The translations under genes and the position numbers were made by a program. This document shows positions 32,825 to 37,824 of a stretch of DNA of 37,824 nt, one piece after another. This DNA comes from Egibacteraceae bacterium. Lineage in GTDB: Bacteria; Actinomycetota; Nitriliruptoria; Euzebyales; Egibacteraceae. The stretch lies in the NCBI GenBank assembly GCA_035540635.1, contig DATLGH010000085.1, positions 1 through 37,824 on the forward strand. Direction: 5' to 3'. Numbering within the stretch: position 1 is the first letter of the stretch; the number at the start of each line of letters is the position of its first letter. Below the pieces are notes generated by a model. It saw only the letters and a list, made by a program, of their open reading frames with translations, searched no databases and was not told the DNA's origin.

Positions 32825-32892
32825 GGCCGTCCCTTCGCTGCACCGGTGATAGGGGCCGCGGGAGGTGGCAGACCACCCCCCGCGGCGACGCG

Positions 32893-33099
32893 TCACGTGC
32901 TCTGGTCGATGGTGACGTCCTGCTCGGCGTTGGCGTAGGCCACCGAGTTGTCCGACAGGATGTTGGCCGCGACGGCGGCGTTGACGGGCGCTGCGACGTT
33001 CGCGTTGATCAGCGACATCGCCTCGCGGTCGGGCAGCGCCTCCGCGCTCTGGGCCTCCAGCTCGTCGGCGGTCAGCTCGAGCTTCGTGTCATCGGTCAT
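32893..33099 (-). CDS. Paralogous small peptide, copy 1
   Basis: This 68-residue peptide has a leader-like N-terminus ([15 protein letters not shown]), then [19 protein letters not shown], a repetitive Ala/Asn/Val stretch, SVAYANAEQ, and terminal TIDQST. It has no Cys, signal peptide or membrane helix. GGAGGAG lies 10 nt before ATG 33099. It closely matches the copy at 35029-35238 over the C-terminal half. The LTADELEAQ pattern resembles RiPP leader peptides of the LxxEELxxxxGG type. No known family recognised. Confidence 0.85.
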   Translation of the reverse strand: MTDDTKLELTADELEAQSAEALPDREAMSLINANVAAPVNAAVAANILSDNSVAYANAEQDVTIDQST

Positions 33100-33133
33100 G
33101 GTGGTGCGCTCCTCCATCTCGCTCGGCAGCAGG

Positions 33134-33343
33134 TCAGGTGCTCTGGTCGATGTCGCTGTACTGGCTGGCGTCGGCGTAGGCGATCGCGTCGTCGCTGAGC
33201 ACGTTGGCCGCGATCGCCGCGTTGATCGGGATCGCGACGTTGGCGTTGACGAGCGACATGGCCTCGCGGTCGGGCAGCGCCTCCGCGCTCTGGGCGTCCA
33301 GCTCGTCGGCGGACAGCTCCGGGTTGGCATCCTCGTTGGTCAC
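33134..33343 (-). CDS. Paralogous small peptide, copy 2
   Basis: This 69-residue peptide has [54 protein letters not shown] and terminal DIDQST. It is the most divergent copy in its last 15 residues (ADASQYSDIDQST). It starts at GTG 33343 with AGGAGTGA just upstream. Copies 1 and 3 lie 34 and 47 bases away, in the same direction. Confidence 0.85.
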   Translation of the reverse strand: MTNEDANPELSADELDAQSAEALPDREAMSLVNANVAIPINAAIAANVLSDDAIAYADASQYSDIDQST

Positions 33344-33390
33344 AGCAATCACTCCTGGTCCATGGTAGGGGCCGTCACCCGTCGGGCCGG

Positions 33391-33594
33391 TCACGTGCTC
33401 TGGGTGATGTGGGCGGTCTGCTCGGCGTTGGCGTAGGCCACCGAGTCGTCGCTCAGGACGTTCAGCGCGACCGCGGCGTTGATCGGTGCCGCCACGTTGG
33501 CGTCGATCAGGGACATGGCCTCGCGGTCGGGCAGCTGCTCGCCGCCTTCGGCGTCCAGCTCCTCGGGGCTGAGACCCACTTGCTGTTCGGTCAT
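33391..33594 (-). CDS. Paralogous small peptide, copy 3 (first of the run)
   Basis: This 67-residue peptide has [54 protein letters not shown] and terminal HITQST. The leader part contains GG at the position where copies 1 and 2 have SA, close to the double-glycine context of many secreted peptides. AAGGAGTGA lies upstream of ATG 33594. It is first in the minus-strand run, and the promoter probably lies in the 33595-33796 gap. Confidence 0.85.
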   Translation of the reverse strand: MTEQQVGLSPEELDAEGGEQLPDREAMSLIDANVAAPINAAVALNVLSDDSVAYANAEQTAHITQST

Positions 33595-33796
33595 CCGACG
33601 TCACTCCTTGGCGGGATCGTCTTTTGCGAACGCTGGCTTCGTACCCCGCACGACCTGCCTCACACCGAAAATCGGCGGCGCTCGACCGGTGGCCTTGCGC
33701 AAACGTGGCCGGGCGGCCAGCCCCGGTCGCGGCTTTGACGGCATGAGCGTCACGGCGGTTCCGGCGGGGTACATGCTCCTGGTCAGTCGCCGTCCC

Positions 33797-34411
33797 ATGG
33801 AGGTCCCGAAGGTGCCTGGACTTGTCGCCCGGTTCGTCGTCGTGTGGCTCGCCGCGGTGCTGGCGGTGGCAGGCTTCCTGCCCCTCCCGGCGCTGGCGGG
33901 AGGCGCCAAGCATGTGGTGCAAGCGCTCAACAGCGACCCGTCGGTGGCGCTGGCGCGCTCCGGCGTGGTGGTCGTCCCGGTCGCCTCCGACCCCGCGGCC
34001 CCGGAGAACCTCGCCTACGCCAAGGGCAGCGACTGCACCGGTTGCCGCACCGTGGCGGTCGCGTTCCAGTCCGCCTTCGTCACGCGCGACGCCCGGGAGA
34101 TCCGTCCGACGAACACGGCGATCGCCGTCAACGAGCGCTGTGACCGCTGCGCGACGTTCGCGTCCGCCTACCAGTACGTCGCGACCACCCGCGGCCCGGT
34201 GTACCTCAGCGCCCAGGGCCAGCGCGACGTCGCGGAGATCCGCGGGCAAGCCGCGGCACTGGCCGCGTCCGACCTCGACTTCGCGGTGCTTCGTGCCGAG
34301 CTCGGCGAGCTCGCCGAGCGGTTCCGTCAGGTCATGGACGAGGAGCTGCGCCGCGCCGGCGAGCTGGGCAAGGGCGAGCTGACCGAACAGGTGCGGGCAA
34401 CCGCGTCGTAG
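33797..34411 (+). CDS. Secreted protein with two CxxC motifs
   Basis: This 204-residue protein begins with a Sec-type signal peptide (RFVVVWLAAVLAVAGFLPL, cleavage probably after LPALA). The mature part has two CxxC pairs, in GSDCTGCRTVAVAFQ and VNERCDRCATFASAYQY, 37 residues apart, which could bind metal or form disulfides. A helical, charged C-terminus follows (LRAELGELAERFRQVMDEEL). Upstream in-frame ATGs at 33743 and 33773 exist; none has a good ribosome site, so the start is uncertain. It lies between the peptide run and the fourth copy, divergent from the run. I cannot name the family. Confidence 0.75.
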   Translation: MEVPKVPGLVARFVVVWLAAVLAVAGFLPLPALAGGAKHVVQALNSDPSVALARSGVVVVPVASDPAAPENLAYAKGSDCTGCRTVAVAFQSAFVTRDAREIRPTNTAIAVNERCDRCATFASAYQYVATTRGPVYLSAQGQRDVAEIRGQAAALAASDLDFAVLRAELGELAERFRQVMDEELRRAGELGKGELTEQVRATAS

Positions 34412-34529
34412 GGCCACACCGGTTTCCGCGGCTTCGTGCGCCGTCACCCGCCGGCGCCTCCGCGCCTCGACGTAGCGCGGCAGCGCCGGCAGCGGTCAGT
34501 GGCTTGTTCACGCGCCTGCGGAGCTTCAT
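34332..34529 (-). CDS. Possible small protein with an NKP N-terminal motif
   Basis: This 65-residue frame starts MKLRRRVNKPL, similar to [11 protein letters not shown] of the protein at 32606-32824. Its ATG overlaps the SRPBCC stop (ATGA), with GGAGGGGG upstream. After about 20 residues the sequence is Arg/Pro-rich and looks like a shadow frame; its last 80 bases overlap the secreted-protein gene. It may be a decayed or frameshifted relative. Confidence 0.35.
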   Translation of the reverse strand: MKLRRRVNKPLTAAGAAALRRGAEAPAGDGARSRGNRCGPTTRLPAPVRSARPCPARRRGAAPRP

Positions 34530-34861
34530 GCTCGTTCCCCCTCCTCCGCGTGGCGCTTGAACCGGTCGAGGTACATGCCGATACGCTGGGCGACCCACGT
34601 CGCGTCCAGTCCCTCCTGCGCGAGGGCGGTCGGGTTGTAGCGCAGCTCCAGCGTCACCTCCGTCGTGGCCTCGTCCACGGCGTCGAAGTGGATCATGCCC
34701 TTGTCGGCGTCCGGGGCGCCGGGAACCTGGTCGGCCGCGACCTCGGCCCGTGCGCCGGCCTCGCCGGCCGGCCGCGCCGCCTCCCCGGTGAACCGTTCCC
34801 ACCGTCGTCGCGTCTCCTGGACGGGCAGGGCGATGCGGGTCGTGCTCTGTGCCGTCTCCAT
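34526..34861 (-). CDS. Small SRPBCC/cyclase-like protein
   Basis: This 111-residue protein fits an abbreviated SRPBCC fold: TTRIALPVQETRRRWERFTG, then strands GMIHFDAVDEATTEVTLEL, and a C-terminal helix VAQRIGMYLDRFKRHAEEG. Full SRPBCC domains have about 140 residues. I start at ATG 34861, 7 nt after GGAGAG; ATG 34918 would add 19 residues. It lies amid the peptide locus and could bind a hydrophobic ligand or peptide. This role is inference. Confidence 0.65.
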   Translation of the reverse strand: METAQSTTRIALPVQETRRRWERFTGEAARPAGEAGARAEVAADQVPGAPDADKGMIHFDAVDEATTEVTLELRYNPTALAQEGLDATWVAQRIGMYLDRFKRHAEEGERA

Positions 34862-35028
34862 GGCGCGCTCTCCGGTCAGCATCTCATGGCGCTCGCGCGC
34901 GACCGTCTCCCCCGGCACAGACGAGAAGCGCCTCCGCCTGGCGGCTCCTGCGGTTCACGTCTCAGGGTCGGCGCGGGAAGGCCAGCCGCCGTTCGTGCGC
35001 GGCGGCCGGCTCCGCGTGTGCCGGTCGC

Positions 35029-35238
35029 CTACGTGCTCTGGTCGATGGTGACGTCCTGCTCGGCGTTCGCGTACGCCAGCGAGTCGTCGCTCAGCACGTT
35101 GGCCGCCACGGCGGCGTTGACCGGAGCGGCGACGTTCGCGTCGATCAGCGACATCGCCTCGCGGTCCGGCAGGGCCTCGCCGGCCTGGGCGTCAAGCTCG
35201 TCAGCGGTCAGCTCAGGTTGCGTCTTGTGGTCCGTCAT
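35029..35238 (-). CDS. Paralogous small peptide, copy 4
   Basis: This 69-residue peptide has [54 protein letters not shown] and terminal TIDQST. From LPDREAMSL onward it differs from copy 1 at only four positions. It is separated from the other three copies by the secreted-protein, NKP and SRPBCC genes. ATG 35238 matches the paralogues; ATG 35244 lies too close to the AGGAGTG site. Confidence 0.85.
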   Translation of the reverse strand: MTDHKTQPELTADELDAQAGEALPDREAMSLIDANVAAPVNAAVAANVLSDDSLAYANAEQDVTIDQST

Positions 35239-35494
35239 CGTCATCACTCCTCGGTCGTCAGCGCGGGTCATCAGGTGCCTGTGAGCGGTGCGTCCTTCCC
35301 TCCACGCTCCCCCCCGTCGACCCGGACCATGCGGGAAAGCGGCCGCATGTTCGGGGCGGCGGCACGGAAGGTGGCCGGATGACCGGGGTGGCATGGTTGC
35401 CCGGTCGGGGGCCCTGGTCGGGCGGCCGGGGTTGGAGGCGGCGTGGGCGGGAAACAACTCTGGACCCGCCCCGAGATTATGGAGACGACGCCCG

Positions 35495-35887
35495 TTGTCC
35501 GGTTCAGCCCGTACCTTCGAGCCCAGCCCGGCGCTGGTGGCGACGCTGGGCCTGGCCGCCGCCGTGGTCGCCGTCGCGGCAGTGGCGCTCGCCACGCCGG
35601 CGGCGTCCGCCGGGCCGGCGGGCAGGGGGCAGCTCAGCGGTGTGCTCGGCGGCGACGGCGAGCTCGAGGGCGGCTGTGCCTGGTTGGACGCTTCCCGAGG
35701 CCGCTACGAGGTCTTGTGGCCCCCCGGCTACACGGTGGCGTACGAGCCCGTCCGGCTCATCGGCCCGGACGGCACGGTCGTCGCTCGCGACGGCGAGCAG
35801 GTGACGGTCCGGGGCCGGGAGGCCCCGGAGGCCGTCACGCTCTGCCAGGTGGGCCCCGTGTGGGACGCCGATGCGGTGCTGCCATGA
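35495..35887 (+). CDS. Secreted small protein of unknown function
   Basis: This 130-residue protein has a signal peptide (LVATLGLAAAVVAVAAVAL, cleavage near TPAASA). The mature part has a beta-rich domain with ELEGGCAWLDASRGRYEVLW, VAYEPVRLIGPDG and VTLCQVGPVW. Two Cys could form one disulfide. The start is uncertain: TTG 35495 has GGAG 10 nt upstream, while earlier in-frame starts (ATG 35393 or 35288) give an improbably long n-region. It lies between copy 4 and the M50 gene. No family name can be given. Confidence 0.65.
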   Translation: MSGSARTFEPSPALVATLGLAAAVVAVAAVALATPAASAGPAGRGQLSGVLGGDGELEGGCAWLDASRGRYEVLWPPGYTVAYEPVRLIGPDGTVVARDGEQVTVRGREAPEAVTLCQVGPVWDADAVLP

Positions 35888-36171
35888 CACCCTCGGTCGG
35901 CGACGTGTCGGGTCCGTCGTGACCTCCCGGTGCCGGCAGCCGCACGGTTGAGCGCGTCACGGACGGGGATCCTGCTCTGCGCGACCGGGCGTAACGCCAC
36001 GGGATCGCAGCTCACGACGGAGCGCAGACACGCCGACCGGCGGCTCGTTGGCCGACCGCGACGCCGGCCGGGACGCCGCGACCGACCGGAGCGCCTGAGC
36101 GCACTCTCGGAGCCGGTAAGCGGGGGGCCCTCGCAAGGGCGCCCCCGCGGCGGTTGTGCGGGGAGAGGCTG
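35888..36171. other. Non-coding stretch before the M50 protease gene
   Basis: About 280 bases with no convincing coding frame. It holds the 36121-36147 hairpin and the GGGGAGAGG ribosome site for the M50 gene. I could not assign a promoter. Confidence 0.4.
36121..36147 (+). promoter_or_regulatory. Strong GC hairpin ahead of the M50 ribosome site
   Basis: Arms CGGGGGGCCCT and AGGGC-G-CCCCCG pair over 11 bp with one bulged G, closing a 4-nt CGCA loop. It ends 12 nt before the Shine-Dalgarno (GGGGAGAGG). No U-run follows, so it is not a typical terminator. It may affect translation or stabilise the mRNA. Confidence 0.4.
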
Positions 36172-37824
36172 ATGGCAGACACGACGGCGGTGCCGGCGGG
36201 GCCACGTGAGCTCGCCGACGGTGTCGAGCTGATCGGGGAGTTCCAGGACTCGGGCTACGAGGAGCCGCCGTACCTCGCGCGCCGCGCCGACGGCCAGGTC
36301 GTCCAGCTGACCGAGCTGCTGTACCTCGTGGCGAGCGGCCTGGCCGAGAGCGGCAGCTACGAGGAGATCGCGGAGCGGGTGGGCGATGCGTACGGGCGGG
36401 CGGTCAGTGCGGACAACGTGCGCCAGCTGGAGGCCAAGCTCGAGCCCCTCGGGTTGCTGAAGAACCCCGACGGCTCAGAACCGCAGGTCCGCAAGCACGA
36501 GGGTATCCTTCAGCTGAACATGCGCACCGGCGTGGTGCCGGCGCGCGCTGTGCGGGCCATCACGACGCTCTTCCGCCCCCTGTTCCTGCCACCGGTCGTC
36601 CTGGCCGTCCTCGTCGCGTTCGTCGGCTTCGACATCTGGTTCTTCTTCGTGCACGGGGTTGGGGAGAGCCTCCGCGAGACGCTGTACTCCCCGGCGGTCA
36701 TGCTGCTGGTCCTGGGGATGGTCGTCGTCTCGGCGGCGTTCCACGAAAGCGGGCATGCGACGGGGTGCCGCTACGGGGGAGCGGATCCCGGGGTGATGGG
36801 CGCCGGCATCTACCTCGTGTGGCCGGTGTTCTACACCAACGTCACCGACTCCTACCGGCTCAGCAAGGCCGGCAGGCTGCGCGTGGATCTCGGCGGCGTC
36901 TACTTCAACGTGGTGTTCCTGCTCGCCACCGCAGGGGTCTACTTCCTCACCCGGTTCGAGCCGCTGCTGCTGGTGATCCTCGTCCAGCACTTCGAGATGC
37001 TGCGCCAGTTCCTGCCGTTCGTGCGGCTCGACGGCTACTACGTCGTGAGCGACCTCACGGGCGTGCCGGACCTGTTCGCCCGCATGAAGCCGATCCTGGT
37101 GAGCATGCTGCCCGGCCAGACGCCCGACGCCCGGGTGACGCAGCTCAAGCCCTGGGTGCGCCGGGCCGTCACCGCCTGGGTCCTTGCGGTCATACCGATC
37201 CTGCTGTTCAACGTCACGGTCATCCTCGTCAACCTTCCCCGCATCCTCGCCACCACGTGGGATTCGCTGCTCCTGCAGTGGGACGAGCTGACGAGCGCCA
37301 TGGCCGCCGGACAGGCGGTGTCCGCCACCGCCGCCGGTTTCCAGGCGCTGCTGCTCGTGCTGCCCGTCACCGGCATCGCGTACATGCTCGCGCGGGTGGG
37401 GCGCAAGCTCCTGCAGCGCACGTGGACGGGCGTCCGTGACCGCCCGGCGGCGCGCTGGTCGTTCGCCGCCGCCTGTGCGGCGGTTGCCGCCCTGTCGGCC
37501 TTCGTCTTGTGGCCGAACGACGACTACAGGCCCCTCCAGGAGGGTGAGCGGTACCGCATCCAGGACGTCGCCGCCACCGTGCGCCACATCCCCACCGGTC
37601 GCCCGGCGCTCACCGTCGAGCGGGAGGCGGAGCTGGGCGGGGCGCCGTTCGTCCGCCAGGCCGGGTCGCCGGCCGTCGAGGAGGACACGCGGGAAGGCGA
37701 CCCTGTCGAGATCCCCGACGAGGCCCCCGACGAGGCCCCCGACGAACCCGCCGAAGGCACCCCCTCCCCGAGCCCGACACCGAGCCCGTCACCGAGTCCC
37801 TCGCCACGCCCGTCACCCACGCCG
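36172..37824 (+). CDS. M50-type (site-2-protease-like) peptide zinc metalloprotease, partial at 3' end
   Basis: The first 551 residues are visible; the frame runs off the window. Residues about 20-100 form a small domain (PYLARRADGQVVQLTELLYLV in part, ending ADNVRQLEAKLEPLGLL) that resembles a PqqD/RRE-like winged helix. Membrane helices follow. The zinc site is FHESGHATG (His 191, Glu 192, His 195), and LDGYYVVSDL (Asp 287) is the second M50 motif. Later residues include further helices and a Pro/Ser-rich extracytoplasmic tail. Similar proteins, such as YydH, occur in peptide-maturation loci. It is adjacent to the peptide genes, which suggests that these are its substrates; this is inference. 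ATG 36172 follows GGGGAGAGG. Confidence 0.85.
   Translation, partial: MADTTAVPAGPRELADGVELIGEFQDSGYEEPPYLARRADGQVVQLTELLYLVASGLAESGSYEEIAERVGDAYGRAVSADNVRQLEAKLEPLGLLKNPDGSEPQVRKHEGILQLNMRTGVVPARAVRAITTLFRPLFLPPVVLAVLVAFVGFDIWFFFVHGVGESLRETLYSPAVMLLVLGMVVVSAAFHESGHATGCRYGGADPGVMGAGIYLVWPVFYTNVTDSYRLSKAGRLRVDLGGVYFNVVFLLATAGVYFLTRFEPLLLVILVQHFEMLRQFLPFVRLDGYYVVSDLTGVPDLFARMKPILVSMLPGQTPDARVTQLKPWVRRAVTAWVLAVIPILLFNVTVILVNLPRILATTWDSLLLQWDELTSAMAAGQAVSATAAGFQALLLVLPVTGIAYMLARVGRKLLQRTWTGVRDRPAARWSFAAACAAVAALSAFVLWPNDDYRPLQEGERYRIQDVAATVRHIPTGRPALTVEREAELGGAPFVRQAGSPAVEEDTREGDPVEIPDEAPDEAPDEPAEGTPSPSPTPSPSPSPSPRPSPTP

Noticed and set aside
33134-34447. A 437-residue minus-strand frame covering peptide copy 2 and the region upstream
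   Set aside because: Only the final 69 residues align with the paralogues and have a ribosome site. The rest is antisense to the secreted two-CxxC protein.
32893-35238. Assigning the peptides to the daptide class outright
   Set aside because: Conserved C-terminal Thr and a membrane metalloprotease are suggestive, but no dehydrogenase, aminotransferase or methyltransferase of that class is visible, and I am not certain the leaders match.
36475-37587. A 370-residue minus-strand frame opposite the M50 gene
   Set aside because: The plus frame has HESGH, LDGYY and membrane helices. The minus frame is an Asp/His/Gly/Arg-rich shadow.

Overview
The window is high-GC DNA (roughly 70-75 % by eye) with densely packed genes, many GTG starts and ATGA or GTGA overlaps. 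Gene content points to an actinobacterium: an SpoIIM/RDD/MoxR/DUF58 block in the same order as Mycobacterium tuberculosis Rv3691-Rv3695, a FolP2-type dihydropteroate synthase homologue and a UdgB-type uracil-DNA glycosylase. A deep-branching lineage such as Nitriliruptoria is possible, but that is inference. I saw no tRNA, rRNA, IS element or CRISPR array.

Positions 1-15,600 are mostly housekeeping. They hold upp divergent from pyk, a CoA-disulfide-reductase-like flavoenzyme, a small operon (SDR, sirtuin fragment, 88-aa protein, MarR), a PP2C phosphatase, a phosphodiesterase, fdhD with a DUF6457 partner, a long acyl-CoA dehydrogenase, pdxH divergent from thrC, a HAD hydrolase, a phosphohexomutase and a dCMP-deaminase-like protein.

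Positions 15,700-20,100 hold two divergent protease genes with a 216-bp gap between them: a TPR-CHAT (caspase-like) protein and a trypsin-fold protease whose His-Asp loop carries five 10-residue repeats. Both catalytic sites look intact. The arrangement resembles conflict or defence modules in which one protease could control another.

Positions 20,100-31,700 hold HPPD with a [2Fe-2S] ferredoxin, folP2, the membrane/DUF4129/DUF4350/MoxR/DUF58 operon, SpoIIM and RDD genes, a UDG overlapping the RDD gene tail to tail by 133 bp, an alpha/beta hydrolase and an SRPBCC protein. A GDPD phosphodiesterase follows, to 32,556.

Positions 32,600-37,824 (window end) look accessory and are the strongest candidate for an undescribed system. 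Four paralogous 67-69-residue peptides (leader-like N-terminus, shared LPDREAMSL block, Ala/Asn-rich C-terminal half, invariant terminal QST) lie with a 72-aa protein that shares part of that motif, a secreted protein with two CxxC motifs, a small SRPBCC protein, a second secreted protein, and a polytopic M50 metalloprotease (HESGH ... LDGYY) whose N-terminal domain resembles PqqD/RRE domains. This could be a peptide maturation or export locus that continues past the window.

Across the window, genes that head a transcript often have a TANNNT box ending 6-9 nt before the start codon and no Shine-Dalgarno site, which suggests leaderless mRNAs. Operon-internal genes and the small peptides usually have clear AGGAG-type sites.
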